Shown: positions 20,212-32,466 of the stretch, one piece after another
How positions within the stretch are numbered: the first letter of the stretch is position 1
Layout: the number at the start of each line of letters is the position of its first letter
DNA from: an uncultured Prevotellaceae bacterium
Lineage (GTDB): Bacteria; Bacteroidota; Bacteroidia; Bacteroidales; Bacteroidaceae
Assembly: GCA_945865175.1 (NCBI GenBank)
Contig: CAMBDA010000001.1
Coordinates: forward strand, 124,001-188,000
Direction: 5' to 3'
Length of the DNA: 64,000 bases
The notes under the pieces: generated by a model
Told to the model about the DNA's origin: nothing
Database searches by the model: none
The model's input: only the letters and a program-made list of their open reading frames with translations
Position numbers and translations under genes: made by a program

Positions 20212-21378
20212 CTAGTACGTGAAGGTTCCATACTCGCTCTGGATGAGCAGGCTCTTCCTGCCCTCCTCGATATGTCCCACCACCTGTGCGTCGATATGGA
20301 ACGAGCGGCTGATGGCAATGACCTGGTCGGCCACCTCGGGACGCACATAAATCTCCATGCGATGACCCATGTTGAAGACCTTGTACATCTCGCTCCAGTC
20401 GGTCTGGCTCTCCTCCTGAATGGTCTTGAAAAGGGGAGGAATGGGGAACATGTTGTCCTTGATGACACGGCAGTTGTCGCTGACAAAATGCAGCACCTTG
20501 GTCTGGGCACCGCCTGTACAGTGGACCATGCCATGGATTTCGGGGCGCAGTTCATCCAGCAGTTTCTTGATGACAGGAGCATAGGTACGGGTGGGCGAAA
20601 GCACCATCTTGCCGGCTGTGAGCGGGCAGTCCGCAATGACATCGTCCAGACGCTTTGTGCCGCTATAGACAAGTTCCTCGGGCACTGCATGGTCATAGCT
20701 CTCGGGGTATTTCTGCGCCAGATACTTGGCAAACACATCATGACGGGCACTGGTGAGACCGTTGCTGCCCATACCTCCGTTGTATTCCTTTTCGTAGGTG
20801 GCCTGTCCGCTGCTGCTCAGGCCCACAATCACATCTCCGGGTCGGATATTGGCATTGTTGATGACATCGCTGCGCTTCATGCGGCAGGTGACAGTGCTGT
20901 CCACGATGATGGTGCGCACCAGGTCGCCCACATCGGCCGTCTCGCCACCGGTGCCATAGATACCGATGCCCATTTCGCGCAATTCCTGCATCAGCTGGTC
21001 GGTGCCATTGATGATGGCGCTTATCACCTCACCGGGAATGAGCATCTTGTTGCGGCCGATGGTGCTGCTCACCAGAATATTGTCCACCGCACCCACACAG
21101 AGCAGGTCGTCGGTGTTCATCACCAGCGCATCCTGAGCAATCCCCTTCCACACGCTCAGGTCGCCCGTCTCGCGCCAATACATGTAAGCAAGGCTGGACT
21201 TGGTGCCCGCCCCGTCGGCATGCATGATGTTGCAATACTCAGGGTCTCCACCCAGTATGTCAGGGATAATCTTGCAGAAGGCCTGCGGGAAAATGCCCTT
21301 GTCTATATTCTTTATGGCGTTGTGCACATCCTCCTTGGCTGCGCTCACGCCGCGCATCATATAGCGTTTGTTATTCAT
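20212..21378 (-). CDS. purM: Phosphoribosylformylglycinamidine cyclo-ligase (AIR synthase)
   Basis: The 388-residue protein has the AIR synthase features HADGAGTKSSLAYMYW near the N-terminus, MNTDDLLCVGA, the glycine-rich GTGGETADVGDLVRT and the central GDVIVGLSSSGQATYEKEYNGG. It makes aminoimidazole ribonucleotide in purine synthesis. It is the first gene of the long housekeeping operon; a good promoter lies just upstream (21409-21440). Confidence 0.92.
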   Translation of the reverse strand: MNNKRYMMRGVSAAKEDVHNAIKNIDKGIFPQAFCKIIPDILGGDPEYCNIMHADGAGTKSSLAYMYWRETGDLSVWKGIAQDALVMNTDDLLCVGAVDNILVSSTIGRNKMLIPGEVISAIINGTDQLMQELREMGIGIYGTGGETADVGDLVRTIIVDSTVTCRMKRSDVINNANIRPGDVIVGLSSSGQATYEKEYNGGMGSNGLTSARHDVFAKYLAQKYPESYDHAVPEELVYSGTKRLDDVIADCPLTAGKMVLSPTRTYAPVIKKLLDELRPEIHGMVHCTGGAQTKVLHFVSDNCRVIKDNMFPIPPLFKTIQEESQTDWSEMYKVFNMGHRMEIYVRPEVADQVIAISRSFHIDAQVVGHIEEGRKSLLIQSEYGTFTY

Positions 21379-21408
21379 TTATGTTGAAATAATATATATT
21401 ATTGGGTG

Positions 21409-21440
21409 CAAAGATAATACTATTCTACGACATGGGCAAA
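21409..21440 (-). promoter_or_regulatory. Promoter of the purM-prfA-pyrF-lpx-miaA-PBP operon
   Basis: On the minus strand TTTG (21437-21440), 20 bp, then TATCTTTG (21409-21416): a near-perfect Bacteroidetes sigma-ABfr promoter about 30 bp before purM. Confidence 0.75.
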
Positions 21441-21492
21441 CTGTGTTTGCTCTTTTTGACAATTTTGGGGTTATTTAGGACAAACAACACAA

Positions 21493-21522
21493 TGAGGCGG
21501 ACACCTTGCAGCGTCCGCCTCA
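21493..21522 (-). terminator. Hairpin terminator after the beta-galactosidase gene
   Basis: TGAGGCGGAC and GTCCGCCTCA form a perfect 10-bp stem with a 10-nt loop, 22 bp after the beta-galactosidase stop; on the minus strand it is followed by a T-rich run (TTGTGTTGTTTGT). Confidence 0.75.
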
Positions 21523-21544
21523 CATTATGACAGGTCAGCTACGG

Positions 21545-24709
<3,165 letters not shown>

Positions 24710-24762
24710 TTAAAATGGTATTACAATTACATTATTTATATATAACAGTGTCATTCCTGCTA

Positions 24763-24787
24763 CAAAAGTAATCAATTCACGTGAATT
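24763..24787 (-). promoter_or_regulatory. Beta-galactosidase promoter with palindromic site
   Basis: Minus strand TACTTTTG (24763-24770) fits the -7 consensus. A perfect 14-bp palindrome AATTCACGTGAATT (24774-24787) lies directly upstream, between the -7 and the expected -33 position, where a bound repressor would block polymerase. The -33 box is weak. Confidence 0.5.
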
Positions 24788-24871
24788 AAAGAAGTTTTTT
24801 TTGGCATATTTCACGATTATCCACAAAAAAAGACTACCTTTACACACCAGAAGCAGCAAAAAAGAGCCAGC

Positions 24872-25636
24872 ATGCAGTTTACAAATACGCATTCAGCACA
24901 CTGGTGCACCACATTTCTCCAACACGTGCATGACCTGACGGATGAAATCATCTTGCCACGCCGCTGTCCCGTATGCGGAACCGTGATGCACGCCCATGAA
25001 CAGGTGGTATGCGGATGCTGCCTTGCGCTGATTCCCTACACGCACTTCGGGTCTGCCCTCGACAACATCATGATAAGGACACTGTGGCCACAAGCACCCA
25101 TCGAGCGGGCCACTAGCCTTTTCTACTACCGTCCCCTCTCGGGCAGCAGGAAATTAATCATCGACATCAAATACCACCATTGCGCCCGACTGGCAGAACG
25201 GCTGGGGGAAATGGCCGCAATGATGCTATGCAGGGAATGGGACGATGCTGGTGTGGATGCCATTGTGGCCGTGCCCATCCACTGGAGAAAGAAAATGAAG
25301 CGTGGCTATAACCAGGCAGAGCGGATTGCCAGAGGCATCGGCCGCACATACGGACTGCCCGTGGTGGGAGGCATGCTCAGGCGCAACCGGCTTGGCATCT
25401 CGCAAACCAGACTGAACGAGGCGGAACGAAAGGCCAATGCAACAAACATCTATCATGCCACCGTGCCCCCGGAATGGAGGGGCCGCCACCTGATGATTGT
25501 GGATGATGTGTGTACCACAGGCGCCACTCTCACAGCATGCGCCCATGCACTGCTGGCCGCTGACCCCACATTGCGCATAAGCTGCTTCACAATGGCCTTT
25601 TCGGGGGATTGTCTATCATATAGAAAGCAGAAATGA
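24872..25636 (+). CDS. comF: ComF-family amidophosphoribosyltransferase-like protein
   Basis: The 254-residue protein has the ComF zinc finger (LPRRCPVCGTVMHA to VCGCCLALIP) at residues ~30-60 and a phosphoribosyltransferase-type domain ending in the PRPP-binding loop LMIVDDVCTTGATLTACA. PVHWRKKMKRGYNQAE-type sequence (here PIHWRKKMKRGYNQAE) is the family signature. ComF proteins aid DNA uptake in naturally competent bacteria; the exact reaction is not settled. It is transcribed away from the beta-galactosidase gene. Confidence 0.92.
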   Translation: MQFTNTHSAHWCTTFLQHVHDLTDEIILPRRCPVCGTVMHAHEQVVCGCCLALIPYTHFGSALDNIMIRTLWPQAPIERATSLFYYRPLSGSRKLIIDIKYHHCARLAERLGEMAAMMLCREWDDAGVDAIVAVPIHWRKKMKRGYNQAERIARGIGRTYGLPVVGGMLRRNRLGISQTRLNEAERKANATNIYHATVPPEWRGRHLMIVDDVCTTGATLTACAHALLAADPTLRISCFTMAFSGDCLSYRKQK

Positions 25637-25677
25637 TAACAAAATGTAATCTTTTGCGCATTTTTTCTGACAGATTA

Positions 25678-25708
25678 TTGCAAAAATCAGCAAAAAGCAG
25701 TAACTTTG
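25678..25708 (+). promoter_or_regulatory. gdhA promoter
   Basis: TTG (25678-25680), 20 bp, TAACTTTG (25701-25708), followed by the gdhA start 52 bp further on. Strong match to the Bacteroidetes consensus. Confidence 0.75.
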
Positions 25709-25760
25709 CCCCCGAAAACAAATTACCAACATTAAATATTCACTAACCAAACAGCCAACA

Positions 25761-27098
25761 ATGGACGCAAAAAAAGTGTTAGAAGACCTGAAAAGGCGTT
25801 TTCCCAATGAGCCTGAATACCACCAGGCAGTAGAAGAAGTGCTCGCAACTATCGAAGAAGAGTACAACAAACATCCCGAATTTGACAAGGTGAACCTCAT
25901 CGAACGTCTGTGCATCCCCGACCGCATCTACCAGTTCCGCGTGAGCTGGATGGACGACAAGGGGCAGATTCAGACCAACATGGGCTACCGCATCCAGCAT
26001 AACAACGTGATTGGCCCCTACAAGGGCGGCATCCGTTTCCACAAGAGCGTGAACCTGAGCATCCTCAAGTTCCTGGCCTTTGAACAGACCTTCAAGAACT
26101 CGCTCACCACACTGCCCATGGGCGGTGCCAAGGGAGGTTCCGACTTCAGCCCCCGCGGCAAGAGCAATGCCGAAGTGATGCGTTTCTGCCAGGCCTTCAT
26201 GACCGAGCTCACCCGACACATCGGCCCCGACACAGACGTACCTGCCGGTGACATCGGTGTAGGTGGTCGCGAGGTAGGCTACATGTTCGGCATGTACAAG
26301 AAACTCACCCACGAATTCAGCGGCGTATTCACAGGCAAGGGTCTGGAATTCGGCGGTTCCCTCATCCGCCCCGAGGCTACAGGCTACGGCAACGTGTACT
26401 TCCTCATGGAGATGCTCAAGACCAAGGGTACCGACCTGAAGGGCAAGACCGTGCTCATTTCCGGTGCCGGCAACGTGGCCCAGTACACTGCCGAGAAAGT
26501 GCTCCAGCTGGGCGGCAAAGTGCTGACCATGAGCGACTCTGACGGCTACATCTACGATGCCGACGGTATCGACCGCAAAAAGCTGGACTACATCATGGAA
26601 CTGAAGAACATCTACCGCGGACGCATCAAGGAATATGTGGAGCAGTACCCCACCGCCAAGTATGTCGAGGGCATGAAGCCCTGGTTTGAGAAAGCCGACA
26701 TCGCACTGCCCTCGGCCACACAGAACGAAATCAACGAAGAGGCAGCCAAGGCACTGGTGGCCAATGGCGTAATGGCCGTGAGCGAAGGTGCCAACATGCC
26801 CACCACCCCCGAAGCCATCCGCGTGTTCCAGGAGGCCAAGATACTGTATGCACCTGGCAAGGCAGCCAATGCCGGCGGTGTGTCGGTGAGCGGACTGGAG
26901 ATGTCGCAAAACTCAGAGCGTCTGAGCTGGACCAGCGAGGAAGTGGACAGCCGTCTGCACGCCATTATGGAGAATATCCACCAGAACTGCGTGAAGTACG
27001 GTACCGAGCCCGATGGCTATGTCAACTACGTGAAGGGTGCCAACGTGGCAGGCTTCATGAAGGTGGCCAAGGCCATGATGGCGCAGGGCGTCCTCTAA
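25761..27098 (+). CDS. gdhA: Glutamate dehydrogenase, NADP-type
   Basis: The 445-residue enzyme makes glutamate from 2-oxoglutarate and ammonia. Visible motifs are the catalytic LPMGGAKGGSDFSPRGKS, the DTDVPAGDIGVGGREVGYMFG segment and the Rossmann GKTVLISGAGNVAQYTAEK. Length and sequence match hexameric type I GDH, the main ammonia-assimilation enzyme in Bacteroidales. Codon use is strongly biased to C-ending codons, suggesting high expression. Confidence 0.96.
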   Translation: MDAKKVLEDLKRRFPNEPEYHQAVEEVLATIEEEYNKHPEFDKVNLIERLCIPDRIYQFRVSWMDDKGQIQTNMGYRIQHNNVIGPYKGGIRFHKSVNLSILKFLAFEQTFKNSLTTLPMGGAKGGSDFSPRGKSNAEVMRFCQAFMTELTRHIGPDTDVPAGDIGVGGREVGYMFGMYKKLTHEFSGVFTGKGLEFGGSLIRPEATGYGNVYFLMEMLKTKGTDLKGKTVLISGAGNVAQYTAEKVLQLGGKVLTMSDSDGYIYDADGIDRKKLDYIMELKNIYRGRIKEYVEQYPTAKYVEGMKPWFEKADIALPSATQNEINEEAAKALVANGVMAVSEGANMPTTPEAIRVFQEAKILYAPGKAANAGGVSVSGLEMSQNSERLSWTSEEVDSRLHAIMENIHQNCVKYGTEPDGYVNYVKGANVAGFMKVAKAMMAQGVL

Positions 27099-27132
27099 AG
27101 CGTATCATCCGTCTTTTCCTGTACATACATGC

Positions 27133-27170
27133 TCAGCCGTCTCTAGGGTCAGTGCCCCAGAGGCGGCTGA
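27133..27170 (+). terminator. Hairpin after gdhA
   Basis: TCAGCCGTCTCT...AGAGGCGGCTGA type inverted repeat (12-bp imperfect stem, small loop) between gdhA and the next gene. It lacks a T-run, so it may be a weak terminator or an mRNA-stabilising 3' hairpin. Confidence 0.5.
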
Positions 27171-27197
27171 AATTGCCTCATAAAAACCTATTATCCT

Positions 27198-30191
27198 ATG
27201 ACACTGAAAGATACATCCTTCGTAGATCTCATGCTCCGGCGTGTGTGCAACGTATTGCTCGTGGCCAATCCCTACGATGCCTTCATGCTGGAAGACGACG
27301 GACGCATCGACGAGAAGATTTTCTCGGAATATGCCCGACTGGGCCTGCGCTTCCCACCCCGCTTCATCCAGGTGGCCAGCATGGAAGAGGCCGAGGTGCA
27401 GATGGCCCAGGGCAACATTGACCTGGTCATCTGTATGCCTGCCGCCGAAAACAACAATGTGTTCCAGATTGCCCGCAGCATCAAGGAAGAACATGCCACC
27501 ACCCCCATCGTTGTGCTCACGCCCTTCAGCCACGGCATCACCCGCCGCATGCAGAACGAGGACCTTTCTGCCTTTGAATATGTGTTCTGCTGGCTGGGCA
27601 ACACAGAGCTGCTGCTCTCCATCATCAAGCTGATTGAGGACAAGATGAATCTGGAGCACGACATACAGAGCGCCGGCGTACAGATGATTATGGTGGTGGA
27701 GGACAGCATCCGCTTCTATTCCAGCATTCTGCCCAGCCTGTACAAGTTTGTGCTGCAGCAGAGTCTGGAGTTTTCCACCGAGGCACTGAACACCTCGCTG
27801 GAGACACTGCGCATGAGAGGCCGCCCCAAGATTGTGCTGGCCCGCAACTATGAGGAAGCTTGGGACCTGTACAGCCGTTTTGCCGACAACACCCTGGGTG
27901 TCATCAGTGACTGCAGGTTCCCCATGGACGCATCCTCCACAGAAAAGGCACCTGATGCAGGCTACAAGCTGCTCAGCGCCATTCGGGCACACGACCCCTA
28001 TATCCCGCTCATCATGGACTCCAGCGAAAGCGGCAACATCGACCTGGCCAAGCGCTGCCATGCCCACTTCATCGACAAGAACTCCAAAAAGATGGACGTA
28101 GACCTGCGCGAGCGACTCAACAACTTCTTCGGATTCGGTGACTTTGTGTTCCGCAATCCCGACACCATGGAGGAAACCGTGAGGATACGCAACCTCAAGG
28201 ACCTGCAGAACCACATCATGACCGTGCCGGCCAAAAGCCTGCTCTACCATATCACCCACAACAATGTGAGCCGATGGCTGGCCAGCCGTGCCCTGTTTCC
28301 CATCGCTGAATTCCTGCGCGGCATCACCTGGGAGAGCCTGAAGGACGTGGATGCCCACCGCCAGATTATCTTCGACGCCATTGTGGCCTACCGAAGAATG
28401 AAAAACCAGGGCGTTGTGGCTGTATTCCAGCGTGAAAGGTTTGACCAATACAGCAATTTCGCACGCATCGGAGACGGTTCGCTGGGCGGCAAGGGACGTG
28501 GCCTGGCTTTTATCGACCACATCCTGATGCGCCATTCCGACTTGAACACCATTCAAGGCGTGCATGTGAAGATACCCAAGACGGTGGTGCTCTGCACGGA
28601 TGTCTTCGACGAGTTCATGGACACCAACGACCTTTATGCACCCGCCCTCAGCGACAAGCCCGACGAGGAGATTCTGCAACATTTCCTCCGTGCACGTCTG
28701 CCCATCCGCCTGCTGGCCGACCTGGAAGCCTTCCTCCAGGTGGTGGACCACCCCATCGCCATTCGCAGCAGCAGCCTGCTCGAGGACAGCCACTACCAGC
28801 CTTTTGCCGGCGTGTACAGCACCTACATGATTCCCTATGTGGCCGACAAATACGACCGACTGTCGATGCTCTCGGATGCCATCAAGGCAGTGTACGCCAG
28901 CGTATTCTACCGCAGTAGCAAGGACTACATGACAGCCACCAGCAACGTAATCGACCAGGAGAAGATGGCCATTATCCTGCAGGAAGTGGTGGGGCAACAG
29001 CACGGGTCACGATTCTATCCCGTCATCAGCGGTGTGGCCCGCAGCATCAACTATTACCCCATCGGCGACGAGAAAGCCGAAGAAGGGACGGTGAACCTGG
29101 CCCTGGGCCTGGGCAAGTATATCGTGGACGGCGGACAGAGCCTGCGCGTGTGTCCTGCCCATCCCAACAAGGTGCTGCAGATGAGCGAGATGGAAATCGC
29201 CCTGCGCGACACGCAGACCCACTTCCTGGCACTGGACATGGAAAACCTGCAGGACGGACGGCTCAACTTCATGAAGGACGATGGTTTCAATCTGCGCCGC
29301 TGGCCTGTGCGTGAGGCAGAGAAGGACGGCACATTGCCCTGGATATGCAGCACCTACGACCCCATCGACCAATGCATCTACGACGGCTACTACGAAGGGC
29401 GCAACCGCAAGATCATCTCCTTTGCCGGCGTACTCCAGAACGGTGTGTTCCCGCTCCCCGAACTGATGCGCAAAGTGCTCCAGTACGGCCAGGAAGAGAT
29501 GCGAAGGCCCGTGGAGATTGAGTTTGCAGCCAATCTGAACCCCGACAAGACAGGCGAGTTCTACCTGCTGCAGATACGCCCCATGGTGGACAACCGCATG
29601 GAGCTGGACGAGGACCTCGCACAGATTGCCGACGACCGATGCATCCTGCGTTCCCACAGCGCCATCGGACATGGAGTCTTCACCGACATACAGGACATCG
29701 TATATGTGAAAACCACCGACTACACACCCAGCCACAACCCGCAGATTGCCGAGGAAATAGAGCGCATCAACCGCGCCTTCATGCAGCAGCGCAGCCAGCA
29801 GCCACAGGGCGAGGACAACAGCAACAACTCGTCCTACCTGCTCATCGGTCCCGGACGGTGGGGCAGCAGCGACCCATGGCTGGGCATCCCCGTGAAGTGG
29901 CCGCATATCAGTGCAGCACAGGTCATCGTGGAAGCAGGGCTCAGCAATTTCCAGGTGGACCCCAGCCAGGGCACCCATTTCTTCCAGAACCTCACCAGCC
30001 TGGGGGTGTGCTACCTCACCATCAACGCCTTCTGCGGGGACGGCATCTATCGGGAAGACATCCTCAATCAGATACCGGCAGTCCAGGAGACCGCCCACGT
30101 GCGCCACGTGCGCCTGCCCCAACCGCTTGTGATTAAGGTGGACGGCAGCAAGAAAGAGGGCGTAGTCATGACGGAAGTGTGTGCCAACTGA
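27198..30191 (+). CDS. Receiver-like / PEP-pyruvate-binding (PPDK N-terminal) domain protein
   Basis: The 997-residue protein begins with a receiver-like domain (residues ~14-155) in which the phospho-acceptor Asp position seems lost (IDLVICMPAAENN). A second receiver-like domain follows (~165-310) and keeps the key residues: IMVVEDS, GVISDCRFPMD and FIDKNSKK. From ~410 there is a PPDK N-terminal ATP-grasp-like domain (IGDGSLGGKGRGLAFIDHIL; VVDHPIAIRSSSLLEDSHYQ; FAGVYSTYMI). The swivelling His domain and PEP/pyruvate barrel of true PPDK or PEP synthase are not recognisable, so it should not be called PEP synthase. A regulatory or atypical phosphotransferase role is inferred. It follows gdhA by 99 bp. 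Confidence 0.75.
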   Translation: MTLKDTSFVDLMLRRVCNVLLVANPYDAFMLEDDGRIDEKIFSEYARLGLRFPPRFIQVASMEEAEVQMAQGNIDLVICMPAAENNNVFQIARSIKEEHATTPIVVLTPFSHGITRRMQNEDLSAFEYVFCWLGNTELLLSIIKLIEDKMNLEHDIQSAGVQMIMVVEDSIRFYSSILPSLYKFVLQQSLEFSTEALNTSLETLRMRGRPKIVLARNYEEAWDLYSRFADNTLGVISDCRFPMDASSTEKAPDAGYKLLSAIRAHDPYIPLIMDSSESGNIDLAKRCHAHFIDKNSKKMDVDLRERLNNFFGFGDFVFRNPDTMEETVRIRNLKDLQNHIMTVPAKSLLYHITHNNVSRWLASRALFPIAEFLRGITWESLKDVDAHRQIIFDAIVAYRRMKNQGVVAVFQRERFDQYSNFARIGDGSLGGKGRGLAFIDHILMRHSDLNTIQGVHVKIPKTVVLCTDVFDEFMDTNDLYAPALSDKPDEEILQHFLRARLPIRLLADLEAFLQVVDHPIAIRSSSLLEDSHYQPFAGVYSTYMIPYVADKYDRLSMLSDAIKAVYASVFYRSSKDYMTATSNVIDQEKMAIILQEVVGQQHGSRFYPVISGVARSINYYPIGDEKAEEGTVNLALGLGKYIVDGGQSLRVCPAHPNKVLQMSEMEIALRDTQTHFLALDMENLQDGRLNFMKDDGFNLRRWPVREAEKDGTLPWICSTYDPIDQCIYDGYYEGRNRKIISFAGVLQNGVFPLPELMRKVLQYGQEEMRRPVEIEFAANLNPDKTGEFYLLQIRPMVDNRMELDEDLAQIADDRCILRSHSAIGHGVFTDIQDIVYVKTTDYTPSHNPQIAEEIERINRAFMQQRSQQPQGEDNSNNSSYLLIGPGRWGSSDPWLGIPVKWPHISAAQVIVEAGLSNFQVDPSQGTHFFQNLTSLGVCYLTINAFCGDGIYREDILNQIPAVQETAHVRHVRLPQPLVIKVDGSKKEGVVMTEVCAN

Positions 30192-30233
30192 CGAGCGGAG
30201 CAAGTGCAAAGGCCAAAATCATTTGGGACAAAA

Positions 30234-30270
30234 AAACAAGGGGAAAAGTAATGTTCTTTTCCCTTTGTTT
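30234..30270 (+). terminator. Rho-independent terminator
   Basis: A 15-bp near-perfect stem AAACAAGGGGAAAAG / CTTTTCCCTTTGTTT with a 7-nt loop, followed by GTTGATTT. It closes the gdhA-side transcripts and separates them from the B12 operon. Confidence 0.8.
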
Positions 30271-30346
30271 GTTGATTTCACGCGGCCGGAACGGCATGTA
30301 TATAAGCATTCATCAAACAAAAATAGCGCATTTTTTGCAAAAACGC

Positions 30347-30377
30347 TTTGTGGTTTCGCAAAATAGAGATAACTTTG
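30347..30377 (+). promoter_or_regulatory. Promoter of the B12 uptake operon
   Basis: TTTG (30347-30350), exactly 19 bp, TAACTTTG (30370-30377). Textbook Bacteroidetes promoter immediately before the cobalamin riboswitch. Confidence 0.85.
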
Positions 30378-30384
30378 CAGCGTC

Positions 30385-30545
30385 AGAGTGGATAAGGGAA
30401 TTGGGTGTGAATCCCGAACTGTCCCGCAGCTGTAACTCTCAATCCAAATCTGCTAGGGAGATTCGAGCCACTTGGAGCCTGGAAAAGGCGAAAGGGAAGG
30501 TGCCCGAAACAGAGAGAGAAGTCAGAAGACCTGCCACCCGTAGAC
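30385..30545 (+). ncRNA. Cobalamin riboswitch
   Basis: The leader has the conserved cobalamin aptamer elements: a GGGAATTGGGTGTGAATCCC segment, then CCCGCAGCTGTAA, and the B12 box AAGTCAGAAGACCTGCC at 30519-30535. It lies between a strong promoter and the first gene of the B12 uptake operon and is expected to switch the operon off when cobalamin binds. Ends are approximate. Confidence 0.93.
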
Positions 30546-30605
30546 AACAGTGAGCGTTTCACGGACCGAGGAGAACGTGATTAACAACAAATATTAGCAA
30601 AGACA

Positions 30606-31337
30606 ATGAAAGCTTTAAAGAAGGCTGTAATCCTGCTGTGTGCAGGATTTGCATTCACTGCGTGCGAAGAAGACGGAGTGATGGGATTGAACAACGGCAA
30701 TGTGGCCACAGTGACATTTGAAGGCTCCCAGTGGGAAGGTCTTATCGACAATCCGCAATACATGGGCGAACTGCTGTATGGCAGCAACGCCTCCACCTAC
30801 GGATGGACCGACGAAACCACCCAGCTGTCGGGCGGCATGACCAATGCCTGGGGCGGCATGTACGGCTTCTCGGAAGGCGGCACTGCCATTAGCAACTACG
30901 TGAGCATCGACCTGTCCCACAACAGTTTCAACAACCAGCTGGAAGTGCCCTTCAGCAACGGCAGCAAGAACTTTGCCGTGGCCTATTGCACAGCCAGCCT
31001 CCAGTTCAAGGACGGCAAGGCACGCGTCATCCGCTCGATGCTCGTGAGCCCCACCACCTACCTGCTGGCCGTGGAAAAGCTGGGCGACGGATGGGCCAAG
31101 CCACTCACGGGACAGGGCGACTATCTGACCCTCCACATCGAAGCCGATAACGGCAGCAAGATGGATGTAGACCTGGCCCGCGACGGCAACATCCAGGTAA
31201 GCTGGAAGCGCATCGACCTGTCGGGGCTGGGAGCCGTAAAGTCTCTCACCTTCACCATGCAAGGAAGCGACAGCAGCGATTACGGGCTGAACACGCCTGC
31301 CTATTTTGCATTCGACAATGTAGAAATTGAGTTGTGA
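30606..31337 (+). CDS. DUF4465-like surface lipoprotein, possibly BtuH-like
   Basis: First gene under the cobalamin riboswitch. The 243-residue protein has a lipobox (CAGFAFTACEED) and a beta-rich body: VTFEGSQWEGLIDNPQYMGE near the start, NNQLEVPF, and the ending TPAYFAFDNVEIEL typical of DUF4465 proteins. Such proteins recur in Bacteroidetes B12 loci, and surface B12-binding lipoproteins (BtuG, BtuH) are known there; assigning this one to the BtuH group is a guess from context. Its stop overlaps the next start (TGATG). Confidence 0.75.
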   Translation: MKALKKAVILLCAGFAFTACEEDGVMGLNNGNVATVTFEGSQWEGLIDNPQYMGELLYGSNASTYGWTDETTQLSGGMTNAWGGMYGFSEGGTAISNYVSIDLSHNSFNNQLEVPFSNGSKNFAVAYCTASLQFKDGKARVIRSMLVSPTTYLLAVEKLGDGWAKPLTGQGDYLTLHIEADNGSKMDVDLARDGNIQVSWKRIDLSGLGAVKSLTFTMQGSDSSDYGLNTPAYFAFDNVEIEL

Positions 31338-32455
31338 TGCATATTCATTCGCGCTTTTGCGTAACGCTGTCAGTAGCCTGTGGGCTGCTGGCAGCGTGTT
31401 CCGATTCTGAAGGAAGTGTTCCTGAGGAGGATTTCACCCACGAAGGAAGGGGGGTGTACATCCTCAACGAGGGCAACTACAACAGCGGAAACAGCACGCT
31501 CTCCTATTACGACCCCGAAAAACAAACCATCGAGAACGGCATCTTCCAGCGGGCCAACGACCGCAAGCTGGGCGACACGGGACAGTCCATGACCCTCTTT
31601 GGCAACACGCTGTTCATCGCCATGGAGAACAGCGGCATCGTGTGGGCTATCGACCCGCGCACCAGCCGTGTGAAAGGGAGTCTCACCACCGGCCAGACCG
31701 AACAGATGATCAACCCACGCTATGTCCACATTGTAAACAGCGGCAAAGCCTACATCACCGACCTGTACGCCCCCTATATCACCATCTTCAACCCCACCAC
31801 CTTTACCTATACGGGCAGCATCCCCACAGGCCAGGCCATCACCTACGGCTACAGCAGCACCGAGAAGATGGTGGAGTGGAAAAACCGCGTGTTCACCAAC
31901 TGCTGGAGCTACAACAACAAGATACTGGTGATAGACACCCGTACCGATGAGGTGACCGACAGCATCCTGCTAGACAGCTGGCAGCCCAAGGACATGCAGA
32001 TAGATGCCAGAGGCAAGCTGTGGGTCATCACCGACGGCGGCTACAACACCGAGCATGAAGGTTTTGGCGACAACATCCCCCACCTCTACCGTATTGATGC
32101 CGAGACATTGGCTATCGAACAGGACCAGCCGCTGGATGCCGACAATGCCAGCGTGGCCATGGCCCTCAGCAACGACGGGCACACCCTCTATCTCATCAAC
32201 AACGACATCTACCGCATGGACGTGACCGACAGCCATCTGCCCGTGCGCCCCTTCATAAAAGCCCCCACCGATGCCAACGGCACAAGGCACAAGCTGTACG
32301 GCATCAGCGTGGACCCCGCCAGCGGTGACCTGTATGTGGCCGATGCGGTGGACTATAGCCAGGCCGGCACCATGTACCGCTACAAGGCCGACGGCACACT
32401 CATCCACAAGTTCCGCGTGGGCATCAATCCCAACGGATGTGCATTCATCCCATAA
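31337..32455 (+). CDS. btuG: BtuG-like beta-propeller B12-binding surface lipoprotein
   Basis: The protein (372 residues from the ATG at 31337, which overlaps the preceding TGA; a GTG sits one codon earlier) has a lipobox (CGLLAACSDS) and repeated propeller-blade motifs: GVYILNEGNYNSGNSTLSYY, TLFIAMENSGIVWAID, KAYITDLYAPYITIF, LWVITDGGY, TLYLINNDIYRMD, DLYVADAVDY. BtuG is the extracellular lid of BtuB in gut Bacteroidetes and binds B12 very tightly. Position under the riboswitch, two genes before btuB, supports the call. Confidence 0.85.
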   Translation: MHIHSRFCVTLSVACGLLAACSDSEGSVPEEDFTHEGRGVYILNEGNYNSGNSTLSYYDPEKQTIENGIFQRANDRKLGDTGQSMTLFGNTLFIAMENSGIVWAIDPRTSRVKGSLTTGQTEQMINPRYVHIVNSGKAYITDLYAPYITIFNPTTFTYTGSIPTGQAITYGYSSTEKMVEWKNRVFTNCWSYNNKILVIDTRTDEVTDSILLDSWQPKDMQIDARGKLWVITDGGYNTEHEGFGDNIPHLYRIDAETLAIEQDQPLDADNASVAMALSNDGHTLYLINNDIYRMDVTDSHLPVRPFIKAPTDANGTRHKLYGISVDPASGDLYVADAVDYSQAGTMYRYKADGTLIHKFRVGINPNGCAFIP

Positions 32456-32466
32456 CCTCGTCCATC

